Notes: generated by a model from the sequence alone, not told the origin. DNA of 15,183 nucleotides from Bdellovibrionaceae bacterium UBA2316 (GCA_002345205.1 DDVI01000025.1:1-15183); one strand, 5' to 3'; positions 1 to 8,035 are shown, numbered from the stretch's first letter. Program-made: numbers and translations.

Positions 1-236
1 TGGAAGCAATGTGAAAGAGGTCTATTGGAATGATTCAGTTGGGATGCAATTTTTGCTTCCTCTTTGAACATGGTGATGAAATCATCATTTTCAGAATATG
101 CGGTTAAGATTTGCTTGATAGCAAAAAATTTATGTACACCTTCGGCGCCCGAGCCGATAGCTAAGTGAATTTCCGCCATTCCCCCGGCGGCCATTTGTTC
201 TAAAAGTGTATATTTACCCAATTTCTGAAATTTCAT
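1..236 (-). CDS. Eukaryotic-like serine/threonine protein kinase, N-terminal fragment (runs off window)
   Basis: This is the first 78 codons of a kinase whose remainder lies beyond the window's left edge. The translation, starting MKFQKLGKYTLL, has the glycine-rich loop of a bacterial Ser/Thr kinase (AAGGMAEIHLA, residues 16-26), the subdomain II lysine in FAIKQI (Lys41) and the alpha-C glutamate in FKEEAKIASQLNHSN (Glu60). The family phosphorylates Ser/Thr of cytoplasmic targets and is often a receptor with a C-terminal sensor, which cannot be seen here. Family members usually continue after LNHxN with I/V-V-x-I/V; here the reading goes RPLSHCF, so there may be a frameshift or a sequence-end artefact near base 23. 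The start has no strong Shine-Dalgarno. The gene begins 45 bases after the esterase stop on the same strand, so they probably share a transcript. The kinase fold call is firm; whether the gene is intact is not. Confidence 0.8.
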   Translation of the reverse strand, partial: MKFQKLGKYTLLEQMAAGGMAEIHLAIGSGAEGVHKFFAIKQILTAYSENDDFITMFKEEAKIASQLNHSNRPLSHCF

Positions 237-281
237 TTCCGTATATAAAATCGGAAATTGGCAGAAATAAATGAGAGCCCT

Positions 282-956
282 TTAGTCCAGAACCTGGTCC
301 ATGAATTGTCCCAATTGCGTTAGCACAATTGGTGGAATTTCATGGCCTCCGCTGAAATGACAGGTTTTCGTCTTTAGTCCAGCTTCATTTAAAAATGTAT
401 CTAGCGCTTTTGAGCCAGCGATGGGTAATACAGGATCTGAATGACCGTGGCTAATAAAAGCATGTTTACCTTTTACGTTTTCAGTTGGCTGCGCTTTCAA
501 ATAGGCTTTATTGATTAAATTTGTAGATAGTAAACCAAGTGCTCTGAAATTTTGTGGGAACGTAAAGAATAAGTCTTGGGCCAGCATGCCACCTTGGCTA
601 AATCCACAAATTAGTGTGCGCTTGGGATCTAAACGTTTCATGTTTAACCATTTCTGAAATTCGGCGCGTAATTTTTCAATCCCTTTAGGTACTTCTACTG
701 AGGTATCTAGCGTAGAACCGGCTTCTTGATACCGATCAATAGGGATTGGCCACCAAGCTTTACCCACCCAATGCGCACCCAATGGAATGCTTAGCGGTCC
801 CTGAGGGAAAAACCAATTGCATTTTACTTTTGTAGGAATCATTCGGGATAAAGGATACAGATCCTGTGCGTCAGCACCATATCCATGAAACAGAATAACG
901 TTAGCATATTTTTCATCTTCGAATATTTCGACGGCGTCTTTATCAAATAGATTCAT
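282..956 (-). CDS. Alpha/beta-hydrolase, phospholipase/carboxylesterase family
   Basis: A cytoplasmic serine esterase of the Abhydrolase_2 (carboxylesterase/acyl-protein thioesterase-like) family, 224 residues, which is the usual size. The oxyanion HG lies in ILFHGYG near residue 25, the nucleophile elbow is GFSQGGM with Ser120, the acid is Asp174 in SHGHSDPVLP, and the histidine is His205 in SGGHEIPP, so the triad is complete and in the right order. No signal peptide is visible. The substrate cannot be read from sequence; the family hydrolyses short carboxylic esters, lysophospholipids or acyl thioesters. Two ATGs compete: 965 and 956. An AGGA lies 8 bases before ATG 956 but overlaps ATG 965, so 956 is preferred. 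The gene diverges from murE across only 38 bases and precedes the kinase fragment. Confidence 0.88.
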   Translation of the reverse strand: MNLFDKDAVEIFEDEKYANVILFHGYGADAQDLYPLSRMIPTKVKCNWFFPQGPLSIPLGAHWVGKAWWPIPIDRYQEAGSTLDTSVEVPKGIEKLRAEFQKWLNMKRLDPKRTLICGFSQGGMLAQDLFFTFPQNFRALGLLSTNLINKAYLKAQPTENVKGKHAFISHGHSDPVLPIAGSKALDTFLNEAGLKTKTCHFSGGHEIPPIVLTQLGQFMDQVLD

Positions 957-994
957 GGTGGACATCCTAACATTAAAACGATTACTGTATAAAG
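957..994. promoter_or_regulatory. Short divergent spacer between esterase and murE
   Basis: Thirty-eight bases separate the two divergent start codons. The minus-strand esterase ribosome binding site (AGGA) lies here. murE has no clear Shine-Dalgarno before its ATG at 995 (only AAAG directly adjacent). A TATAAA stands at 988-993, too close to the ATG to be its -10 element, so the murE promoter must lie inside the esterase coding region or murE is translated by a weak site. No operator was recognised. Confidence 0.35.
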
Positions 995-2491
995 ATGAAA
1001 TTTTCTGAATTCATTGTTTTTTTTCCGCCCAATTCGGTTGTTTTTCCTAAAAAATCGCAATCGCGCTCAGTCAAAATTACCCAAATTGTTGATTCATCCC
1101 ATAAGGCCACTCAATCGAGTGTTTTTTTTGCTATTAAGGGAAGCTCGAGTGACGGCCATAAATACATTAAGGACGCGATAAAAAAAGGCGCGATTCTGAT
1201 TGTTTTAGAAAACTCTGATTTTATTTCAGAAATTAAATCTACGCCGTATATCTTGGTCAGTGATACGCGCCGATATTATGAAAAAATGTGTTCGTTGTTT
1301 TTTGGCCGTCAAGACGAGTGGATGTTTAACGTTGGGGTGACGGGAACTAACGGTAAAACGTCAACGACGTATATCATCGAATATCTTTTGCAATCTCATG
1401 GCATTAAAACGGGTGTTATTGGAACGGTTAATCATCGGGTAGGAAAGAAAGTTTGGCCGACGAGTCATACAACGCCAGATCCGTGGACGGTACATAGTCG
1501 GTATAAAGATTTTAAAAAACAAGGTGCCCAAGCCACGGCGGTGGAAATTACGAGCCACGGGATTGATCAAAAGCGCATGCACTCGGTAAATTTTGATATT
1601 GGGATTTTTACTAATTTAACTCAAGATCATTTGGATTATCATGGAACTATGGAAAACTATTTTTCTGTGAAAGAAAAGTTGTTTACTGAGTTGTTGGCTC
1701 AGTCTAGTAAGCTGAGTAAGTTCGCGTTGATCAATGGCGATGATGGTTACGGACAGAAGCTTAAGACGCATTCGACAGTGACTCCGTATTTTTATGGAAT
1801 GAATAAAAAATTTCCTATTTGGTTTGAAGTAAGAGAAAAAAGTTTTGAATATCAAAAACTTGAAATTGGTTATTTCGGAAAAACCTACACAATGAAGTTT
1901 CCGCTGTTAGGTGATCACAATATTTATAATTTTATTTCGACATTGTTTGTTTGTGAGTATTTGAAGATTCCTATTCAGTCCGCGATCAAAAAAATGGAAG
2001 CCTTTGCCGGAATTCCAGGTCGTTTACAGCGCGTACAGGAAGTGCGTCGTAAGAATGTATTTGTTGATTTCGCTCACACTCCAGATGCCGTGGCGAAAAC
2101 AATTGAAACAGTTCGTGAACTCAGATCTGAATTAAAATCGAATAGTAGAATCATTACAGTTTTTGGCTGTGGTGGTGACCGTGATACGACTAAACGCCCA
2201 ATCATGGGAAAGATAGCTGAAGACAAATCTGATATCGTAATTGTGACATCGGATAATCCACGTACAGAGGATCCGGCAGCGATCATCGAGCAAATCAAAT
2301 CTGGTTTTAAAAACTCGACAGATAAACTATTTGAAGTCAATCGTTCGCTGGCGATTCAAAAAGCGATGGAAATTTCAAAATCTGGCGATATCGTTTTAGT
2401 ATTAGGTAAAGGACACGAGAAATATCAGATTATTGGCGATAAAACGCGCCCATTTGATGATTATAAAGAGGTTATTAAGCATGCAAAATGA
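995..2491 (+). CDS. murE: UDP-N-acetylmuramoyl-L-alanyl-D-glutamate--2,6-diaminopimelate ligase MurE
   Basis: Cytoplasmic Mur ligase adding meso-diaminopimelate to UDP-MurNAc-L-Ala-D-Glu with ATP (EC 6.3.2.13). The 498-residue length matches the family (E. coli about 495). Visible in order: an N-terminal UDP-binding domain (DGHKYIKDAIKKGA, 53-66, with the usual DSR written DSS at 33-35), the P-loop GVTGTNGKTSTT (114-125), TTPDP (159-163), EITSHG (184-189), DHLDYHGTMENYF (211-223) followed by Lys226, the expected carbamylated lysine region, FAHTPDA (359-365), GCGGDRDTTKRP (391-402), and DNPRTEDP (420-427). DNPR is the signature of meso-DAP rather than L-lysine selection, so the wall is predicted to be DAP type. 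It overlaps murF by 11 bases and is clearly co-transcribed with it. The start has a poor Shine-Dalgarno, but no better in-frame start exists upstream. Confidence 0.96.
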   Translation: MKFSEFIVFFPPNSVVFPKKSQSRSVKITQIVDSSHKATQSSVFFAIKGSSSDGHKYIKDAIKKGAILIVLENSDFISEIKSTPYILVSDTRRYYEKMCSLFFGRQDEWMFNVGVTGTNGKTSTTYIIEYLLQSHGIKTGVIGTVNHRVGKKVWPTSHTTPDPWTVHSRYKDFKKQGAQATAVEITSHGIDQKRMHSVNFDIGIFTNLTQDHLDYHGTMENYFSVKEKLFTELLAQSSKLSKFALINGDDGYGQKLKTHSTVTPYFYGMNKKFPIWFEVREKSFEYQKLEIGYFGKTYTMKFPLLGDHNIYNFISTLFVCEYLKIPIQSAIKKMEAFAGIPGRLQRVQEVRRKNVFVDFAHTPDAVAKTIETVRELRSELKSNSRIITVFGCGGDRDTTKRPIMGKIAEDKSDIVIVTSDNPRTEDPAAIIEQIKSGFKNSTDKLFEVNRSLAIQKAMEISKSGDIVLVLGKGHEKYQIIGDKTRPFDDYKEVIKHAK

Positions 2492-3911
2492 ATCTTTAAA
2501 ACTAGATGAAATTTTAAAATGGACAGGTGGTAATTTAATCAACAAGGTCAAAGACTCTTTTGACTTTATAGGGACAGACTCACGTGCGGATTTAAAAGAA
2601 AAATTATTTATTCCATTACGTGGCGATGCCTTTGACGGTCATCAATTTATTCAAATGGCTATGGATAAAGGCTGCAACGGGGTTGTCTTTGATTCTAAAA
2701 CTAAAGATCCTACTAAGTTCGACATGAAAGCGACAACTGTTATTCAAGTAGAAGATACGCTAAAAGCATTACAAGATATCTCGCACGGGTACCGCAAAAA
2801 ACTGAACAAGAAAATAGTTGCGATTACAGGTTCGGCCGGAAAAACAACAGCGAAAGAATTTACTTCTCAAATATTTAACACCTACAAAAAAACCTACGCT
2901 AGCCAAGGTTCCCTGAATAATCATTGGGGTGTTCCATTTTCATTGTTAAACATGCGCGCAAGCGATGAGTTTGGTGTTATCGAAATGGGTATGAACAACT
3001 ATGGTGAAATTCAAAGACTAGTTGAAATTGCTGATCCTGATGTAGTTGTGTGTACAATGGTGGGCTTGGCTCACTTTGAACATTTCGGTTCTCAGGAAAA
3101 TATCGCAAAAGCCAAAAACGAAATTTATAGATATTCACGCCCGGATACTTTACGTATTTTTAATATCGACGATAGTAACGTTAAAAAAATGATGGAAAAT
3201 TTTTTAAATGTAAATCCCGGAAAACCTACGATTCAATTTTCTCAAGTGAATCCTAAATCTGACATTTATCTAAATCTAAAAAAAGTGTCATCAGAAGGAT
3301 TGTTCATTGAAGGTACTATTGCGGGCCAATCGGGTCAGGCGCTGGTTCCGGTATTTGGTAAACACAACATCACGAATGTGCTCGTGGCTTCGGCTCTGGC
3401 GTTGTCCGTAGGAATGAAGCCAGATATGATTTGGGGAGCTTTGGGTAAACTGAAAACAAATTGGGGGCGTAATCAATTGCTGAAAGCGGATACTGGCGCG
3501 CAAGTCATCTTTGATGGTTACAATGCGAATCCAGATTCAATGCAAAGTCTAATTGAAAATGTGAGTGAAACACCGGTTGCTGGAAAACGTGTATTGGTAT
3601 TGGGTGAAATGCTTGAACTGGGCGAAACGAAAGATAAATTTCACTTTGAACTAGCGAAAAAAATTAAATCTAAAAATTATGATCGTGTTGTATTTTTTGG
3701 GCCATCTTGGAAACATTTTAAGGACGCATTTGACAGTGGCTCTGAAAAACCACAAGTCTGGGCTACTGAAAAGATGGATGAAGCTATTATTAATGAAGTT
3801 AAAGGCGACTTGAAAGCCGGTGATCTGATTGCAATCAAAGGATCACGCGGCATGAAAACAGAAAAAGTAGTTTCGCTATTAGTTCAGGCTTTCTCGCACG
3901 AAAAGATTTAA
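2481..3911 (+). CDS. murF: UDP-N-acetylmuramoyl-tripeptide--D-alanyl-D-alanine ligase MurF
   Basis: Cytoplasmic ATP-dependent ligase that adds D-Ala-D-Ala to UDP-MurNAc-tripeptide (EC 6.3.2.10), the step after MurE. The protein has 476 residues (E. coli about 452). Seen: GTDSRADLKEKLFIPLRG (31-48) in the UDP-binding domain, P-loop AITGSAGKTTAKEF (114-127), GSLNNHWGVP (143-152), EMGMNNYGEI (168-177), DGYNANPDSM (345-354), LGEMLELG (374-381) and KGSRGMKTEKVV (453-464), all typical of MurF. The open frame extends 16 codons upstream, but ATG 2481 is chosen because AAAGAGG lies 9 bases before it. It begins inside the last codons of murE, implying translational coupling. Its 3' end overlaps by 33 bases the end of the convergent gene at 3879, so no separate terminator is visible. 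Confidence 0.96.
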   Translation: MQNESLKLDEILKWTGGNLINKVKDSFDFIGTDSRADLKEKLFIPLRGDAFDGHQFIQMAMDKGCNGVVFDSKTKDPTKFDMKATTVIQVEDTLKALQDISHGYRKKLNKKIVAITGSAGKTTAKEFTSQIFNTYKKTYASQGSLNNHWGVPFSLLNMRASDEFGVIEMGMNNYGEIQRLVEIADPDVVVCTMVGLAHFEHFGSQENIAKAKNEIYRYSRPDTLRIFNIDDSNVKKMMENFLNVNPGKPTIQFSQVNPKSDIYLNLKKVSSEGLFIEGTIAGQSGQALVPVFGKHNITNVLVASALALSVGMKPDMIWGALGKLKTNWGRNQLLKADTGAQVIFDGYNANPDSMQSLIENVSETPVAGKRVLVLGEMLELGETKDKFHFELAKKIKSKNYDRVVFFGPSWKHFKDAFDSGSEKPQVWATEKMDEAIINEVKGDLKAGDLIAIKGSRGMKTEKVVSLLVQAFSHEKI

Positions 3912-4388
3912 GTAAAACTTAACAAGGTAATCGACTTTAAATTCGGCACCGTTGAATGTCCATACGACTTCGTCAAAAGATCGTACTTGGATTTGTAGTT
4001 TTTGATCATCGAAAATCTTTGAGTTTACTTTAGATTCGATAGCATGGACTGAGCTAATCAGTTGTGAGCCGATAAAGTTGAAACGAATTTCAATTACACC
4101 TGGTTCTTTCATTGTGAAGATCATTTTGTAGCCATTACGGAACAACATAAAATCAGAATGAGTTTGTGCAATAGTGTAAATTTTGATTTTACTTTGAGGC
4201 GTCGGTTTCAACTCATTATAAAGTTGTGTCACTTCGGTAAACTGTGCTTTTAATTCGAAAAGTAAATCTAAAGTTGATTTAACAACAAGACGCTGTTTCT
4301 TGTATTCTGGATTTGAATCTACAATTCCCGATTCTAGAATTTTGTTTTCAGATTCAATAAGTTCTTTTATCCATTCCATTTGATTCAT
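3879..4388 (-). CDS. Conserved-looking hypothetical protein, about 169 residues
   Basis: I do not recognise this protein. It has no signal peptide or membrane segment and is probably cytoplasmic. The first 60 or so residues (MNQMEWIKELIESENKIL onward) are rich in Leu, Glu and Lys and predicted helical; the second half alternates polar and hydrophobic residues in beta fashion (YKMIFTMKEPGVIEIRFNF; EVVWTFNGAEFKVDYLVKF). Codon use matches the neighbours, which supports a real gene. The start is uncertain: TTG 4400, ATG 4388 and ATG 4379 are in frame. ATG 4388 has a purine run (GGGGG) five bases upstream and is taken here. It lies downstream of the 973-residue gene on the same strand with a hairpin between them, and its 3' end overlaps murF by 33 bases. 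Confidence 0.72.
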   Translation of the reverse strand: MNQMEWIKELIESENKILESGIVDSNPEYKKQRLVVKSTLDLLFELKAQFTEVTQLYNELKPTPQSKIKIYTIAQTHSDFMLFRNGYKMIFTMKEPGVIEIRFNFIGSQLISSVHAIESKVNSKIFDDQKLQIQVRSFDEVVWTFNGAEFKVDYLVKFYLNLFVRESLN

Positions 4389-4461
4389 CCATGCCCCCAA
4401 TGGTTTCTAAGGATAGAATAAAGGCTTAGCTCAGATGTTTGCAACATAAAAGAACAGGGGG

Positions 4462-4494
4462 CCAAGCGGCTCTTAAAAGAAAGAGCCGACTTGG
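4462..4494 (-). terminator. Long hairpin across the stop codon of the 973-residue gene
   Basis: CGGCTCTT (4467-4474) pairs perfectly with AAGAGCCG (4481-4488) across a six-base loop, and CCAAG (4462-4466) pairs with CTTGG (4490-4494) after one bulged base, giving 13 base pairs. The stop codon (4473-4475) sits at the stem-loop boundary. On the minus strand the stem is followed by CCCCC and then a T-rich TGTTCTTTTATG, so it is an imperfect intrinsic terminator or a 3'-end stabilising structure. Confidence 0.55.
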
Positions 4495-7394
4495 AAGCTG
4501 GTCGATGCAGACGAACTAGACGAATACGAACCACTGAGTGGGTTGTAGATACCGATAATTGCCGTTAAAGGCATTTGGTAGGCTAAATTCATTTCAAAAC
4601 GGAATTCAAAACCAACATTCCAAAAGCTTTGGTTAGTTGAAACTGTTTTAAATACGCCATCCGATTTATGATAAGCGCGGCCATCCAAAAATACGCCATC
4701 TGAAATAAGCGCCCCATGTAAGCGGCGCAAGAAAATAGGGTGAGTCGAGTTACCGCGGTTGATTTCACGCATTGGAAAACGATATTCAATCTTTGGATTG
4801 ACCATGGTTTCGCCAACGAATTGGCCTTGCAGGTATCCGCGCATCAAGAAGTAGGGAACCAGTGGATCTTGTTGCAACAATAACGAGTTTGTTGCCATCC
4901 CCAATATTGGACTCACTTTATCATTCGAGTACAGGGCATCTAATTTAAAGAATACTACGTGATTTTCAACCAGCAAATCAGCCCAGTATTGAGACGTGCC
5001 CAGCAAGAATTGCGTTTGCTGAATAGTATCACCGCTTTTAATATATTGATTCATCCCTAGATAATAGTTCTGTCCATCAAAAGGTGTTGAAAGTGAATTC
5101 GTACGTTCAATGTCCGCATAGGAAAACATAAAACCGGCGCCTTCGCGATTGTAAAGCGTAGTAGATGTCTTTGTTGAAATCTGCTTCGCACTGACTTGTA
5201 GGTTAACATTTTTGCTTAGGTTCCAAATGTTGGGCTGAACAAATGCCGAACGTGTAGTGTATGTAGCGGCGTTCGAAGAGGATACAAAGTATGTCGTGTA
5301 CTGGTTATAAAGGAAACCAAATTTATGTTTAAATGCTTGGTTCAAGTAAGTGCCATCAATAGAAGTTTTCCCCGTCGCAGAATCAAATACTAAATCGAAC
5401 GAGTAAACATGCTTCTTAAGCGGGTCGAATCCGCTGGTTTGAGCTTGTAATAAAAAGCGGCTATCACTGCTTGACGTGGCTACGAACGGAATCCAGTATT
5501 GCGGCCACAAGTAGGAATACGGTGAGTAGTCACGAACTGGAAAGCCTCCTCGTGGCTCTAAAGCAGGTGCTGTTTTGGGTTTATCTGGAAACTGATTCGC
5601 ATACACGCGGGTGATTTTAGGAAGGTCTTCTGGAGTTTTTGTTAAATCCGTCTGACTTGAAAAATGTATCTGCGGACCTTTTGCTGTCAATTTAGTGTAA
5701 TACATATCCCGAGTAACAGGATCTAGTGCGTACGAAAAAGAACCTGTGTAAATATGAGTAACCGCGGCTGCCGAGCCGTCTTTCATGTCAGCGCGATAGA
5801 CGTTGCGAATCCCATTTTTAGTCGATGAAAAATAAAGTTCACCATTGAGGACGGTTGGGTAACGAGCCTCAGGGTAATCCGTGAAAATTGGTTTCAGTGA
5901 ATTCGTAGTTGTATCAAATGAAACCAAGAATTCTTCTGTCGATGGTTTTCTTAAAGAGAAAATGATCGTTGCATCGTTCAAATAAACTGGGCTCGAAATG
6001 CGCTCCTGTAGTGGTGCGGCCCAAAGGATCTTTGATTTTTTTGTTTTTAAATCCAGTACAGCGAGACGAGTTTTCAAAGCATCCAATTTGACATAAACAA
6101 TCTGTTCACCATTTGGTGATGGTGAGGCTTCTCGCGCGCGCTCGCCCGTAGTTAGGCGTTCGGTCTTTTGTGTTGTAAAATCGAAGAGGAAAAGGTCGGA
6201 AAAAGATTCAGAAGGGCTATAGGCATCGATTTTATCGTAAACAATCTTGTAAGTTTTTGGGATCCACGTGATTCGCTGAATATTTCCAGCAATCGGTCCA
6301 TCTGGGCCATGTTGATCTTCGTCAGTTTCTTCGTAAATATCATCAATCTGATTCGCATTTTCAATTTGGCTGGGATCAAGAATTACGAAGTTGTTGTTTT
6401 TGTTTTTATCGATGATTTTGACTTCTTTGACGTCACGTTTAGAGACGGCCAAGTAAGCTAAATATTTGCCGTCAGAGCTGATTGCCGGACTTGAAGAGTA
6501 TTTGGCTTTTGGATCCATGGCTTGAGCGATAGATTCCGGTAACTGTTTGATCACGTCGATCTGTTTTAGAACTTTTTCTTCCGTTGTGAAGAGCGTGTCC
6601 TCGAAAAACTTTTCGTAGTCGCTGCCTAGATAGTCTTCCGCCGGGGTGTTGATGAAAAAAGGAACGCGACCCGCTTGGCGATCATGAAGTTGCTTTACTA
6701 TGCTGGGTGATTCTTCGGCTGCCATTTGAGCCCATATTAGTGAGCCAAACAAATACGGGCGATTACCTTCGGGCCAGGTGTGCAAAAACTCGTTGATTTC
6801 AAATATTTTAAAATCACCTAGAGTATCGCTGAGAACAAATGATCTGAGTAATGACTCTTGATAATTAGAACGCAAACGACCACCATTTGATAGCTGTGTT
6901 TCAAGATAAACCGAAACACCTTCTTTCCACCAACGCGGCATCAACCCATTTGGGGAAATTATGGACCCAAAAACAGGACGTAAGTAACGATAAAAACCGC
7001 GAGCCCCTTCAAAGGTTAAAATATGAGCATATTCATGGGCTAAAAGCTCGAATGCCCAATCACCATAATCCGCTAAGCTTTCATTTGTATTTGGTAGAAC
7101 TGGGTAGATCATTATATGTGGATACGGGATGCGAGTTGCGTAACCGTTAGTCAGATCAGTTTTGTCGTTGATTACGACTGTAGTTTTTTTAGGTTTCTGC
7201 GTGAAGTAGGGGTCTAGTGCCTTGTACGCGCGCTCCAAAGTGCCAGCCATAAAGAAGCCAATGTCCATTTTTTTTTCATCAACGACGACATAAAAATGTG
7301 GAGTTTCAATTGTTTTAAAGCGTATACTTGGAGGAACCTCAAAACTATGGGCAAAAGCAGCTAAAAATAGAAGTGATAAAAATATTTTTGACAT
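4473..7394 (-). CDS. Exported three-domain protein: zinc-peptidase-like, TolB-like propeller, Omp85-like outer-membrane barrel
   Basis: A 973-residue protein with a Sec signal peptide (MSKIFLSLLFLAAFAHS, cleavage near 17). Residues about 25-280 resemble the peptidase MA (gluzincin) group: HEYAH (120-124) gives HExxH and WWKEGVSVYLE (155-165) supplies the third ligand, Glu158. Residues about 298-600 contain PD40/TolB-type propeller blades (SSPAISSDGKYLAYLA at 301-316; EASPSPNGEQIVYV at 422-435), interrupted by an acidic insert near 350-367. From about 625 the chain is beta-rich, with YFLMRGYLQGQFVGE (848-862) and NPKIEYRFPM (866-875), very like the RGY and final strands of Omp85/D15 barrels, and it ends in Phe as outer-membrane barrels do. 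A membrane-anchored periplasmic or surface peptidase is inferred; the substrate is unknown. AAGGG directly abuts the ATG, an unusually short spacing. The gene diverges from pal. Confidence 0.85.
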   Translation of the reverse strand: MSKIFLSLLFLAAFAHSFEVPPSIRFKTIETPHFYVVVDEKKMDIGFFMAGTLERAYKALDPYFTQKPKKTTVVINDKTDLTNGYATRIPYPHIMIYPVLPNTNESLADYGDWAFELLAHEYAHILTFEGARGFYRYLRPVFGSIISPNGLMPRWWKEGVSVYLETQLSNGGRLRSNYQESLLRSFVLSDTLGDFKIFEINEFLHTWPEGNRPYLFGSLIWAQMAAEESPSIVKQLHDRQAGRVPFFINTPAEDYLGSDYEKFFEDTLFTTEEKVLKQIDVIKQLPESIAQAMDPKAKYSSSPAISSDGKYLAYLAVSKRDVKEVKIIDKNKNNNFVILDPSQIENANQIDDIYEETDEDQHGPDGPIAGNIQRITWIPKTYKIVYDKIDAYSPSESFSDLFLFDFTTQKTERLTTGERAREASPSPNGEQIVYVKLDALKTRLAVLDLKTKKSKILWAAPLQERISSPVYLNDATIIFSLRKPSTEEFLVSFDTTTNSLKPIFTDYPEARYPTVLNGELYFSSTKNGIRNVYRADMKDGSAAAVTHIYTGSFSYALDPVTRDMYYTKLTAKGPQIHFSSQTDLTKTPEDLPKITRVYANQFPDKPKTAPALEPRGGFPVRDYSPYSYLWPQYWIPFVATSSSDSRFLLQAQTSGFDPLKKHVYSFDLVFDSATGKTSIDGTYLNQAFKHKFGFLYNQYTTYFVSSSNAATYTTRSAFVQPNIWNLSKNVNLQVSAKQISTKTSTTLYNREGAGFMFSYADIERTNSLSTPFDGQNYYLGMNQYIKSGDTIQQTQFLLGTSQYWADLLVENHVVFFKLDALYSNDKVSPILGMATNSLLLQQDPLVPYFLMRGYLQGQFVGETMVNPKIEYRFPMREINRGNSTHPIFLRRLHGALISDGVFLDGRAYHKSDGVFKTVSTNQSFWNVGFEFRFEMNLAYQMPLTAIIGIYNPLSGSYSSSSSASTSFQVGSFF

Positions 7395-7436
7395 CCCTTA
7401 AGGGTAATACCTAAAGCGTTGCAACATCAAACTCGT

Positions 7437-7464
7437 TTGACTTTTAGAAGCCATGCAATAGATT
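7437..7464 (+). promoter_or_regulatory. Probable sigma-70-type promoter for pal
   Basis: TTGACT (7437-7442) and TAGATT (7459-7464) are separated by 16 bases, five of six and four of six matches to the housekeeping consensus. Transcription would start near 7471, leaving a leader of about 28 bases that carries the pal ribosome binding site. The site lies in the 105-base spacer shared with the divergent 973-residue gene, for which no convincing promoter was seen. Confidence 0.5.
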
Positions 7465-7499
7465 TTATAGTGACGTTTAGAAACATTAGGAGAAACACA

Positions 7500-8027
7500 A
7501 TGACAACACTGAAAAATGTAACAAAACTTATCTGTATTTTGGCGATCGCGGTTACTTTTGTTAACTGCCGTGGCAAACAAGAAAAACCAGAAGATGCGAC
7601 TCCAACTGAATCCACTACAACACCAGAAAGCTCTGCTGTTGATTCTGCAGCGATGTCGTTTGATCCATCTGGTTCCGACAGCGGCAAAATCGACGGTTTA
7701 AAAACTGTATTTTTTGACTACGATAAAGCAACTTTATCTGGCGAAGCTAAAAAAGTAATCGCAGGTAACGTAGAGTGGATGAAAAAGAATGCAAACACTA
7801 AAGTGCAAATCGAAGGTCACTGCGATAACCGCGGTTCAATCGAATACAACGTAGCTTTAGGTGAGCGTCGCGCGAATGCAGTTAAAGACTACATGGCAAG
7901 CCTTGGTATTGCTGGTAACCGTTTGGCAACAATCAGCTACGGTGAAGAAAAACCTTTAGTATCTTCTGAAAATGAAAATGCTTGGAAGAAAAACAGACGA
8001 GCGAATTTCGTTCCGTCTTCAATGTAA
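7500..8027 (+). CDS. pal: Peptidoglycan-associated lipoprotein Pal (OmpA C-terminal-like)
   Basis: An outer-membrane lipoprotein of 175 residues that binds diaminopimelate in peptidoglycan and tethers the outer membrane, also acting in Tol-Pal-driven constriction. The signal peptide ends in a lipobox variant FVNC, with Cys23 as the lipidated residue, followed by a Thr/Ser/Pro/Glu-rich linker (about 27-62). The OmpA-like domain follows: VFFDYDKATL (70-79), EGHCDNRGSIEYNVALGERR (105-124) with the peptidoglycan ligands Asp109 and Arg124 at the expected 15-residue spacing, SYGEEKP (146-152), and NRRANF (165-170). ATG 7500 is chosen because AGGAG lies 7 bases upstream and because the 27 codons open before it would spoil the signal peptide. 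It leads a run with two more lipoprotein genes. tolB itself is not next to it; the divergent gene instead encodes a TolB-like propeller. Confidence 0.95.
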   Translation: MTTLKNVTKLICILAIAVTFVNCRGKQEKPEDATPTESTTTPESSAVDSAAMSFDPSGSDSGKIDGLKTVFFDYDKATLSGEAKKVIAGNVEWMKKNANTKVQIEGHCDNRGSIEYNVALGERRANAVKDYMASLGIAGNRLATISYGEEKPLVSSENENAWKKNRRANFVPSSM

Positions 8028-8035
8028 TGTAGGTA

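Noticed and set aside
986..993. TGTATAAA as a -10 element for murE
   Set aside because: Transcription from it would begin inside the murE coding region, after the ATG at 995.
6168..6461. Plus-strand frame of 97 codons inside the 973-residue gene
   Set aside because: It is antisense to the well-supported propeller coding region, rich in Phe/Ile as expected for a shadow frame, with no ribosome binding site.
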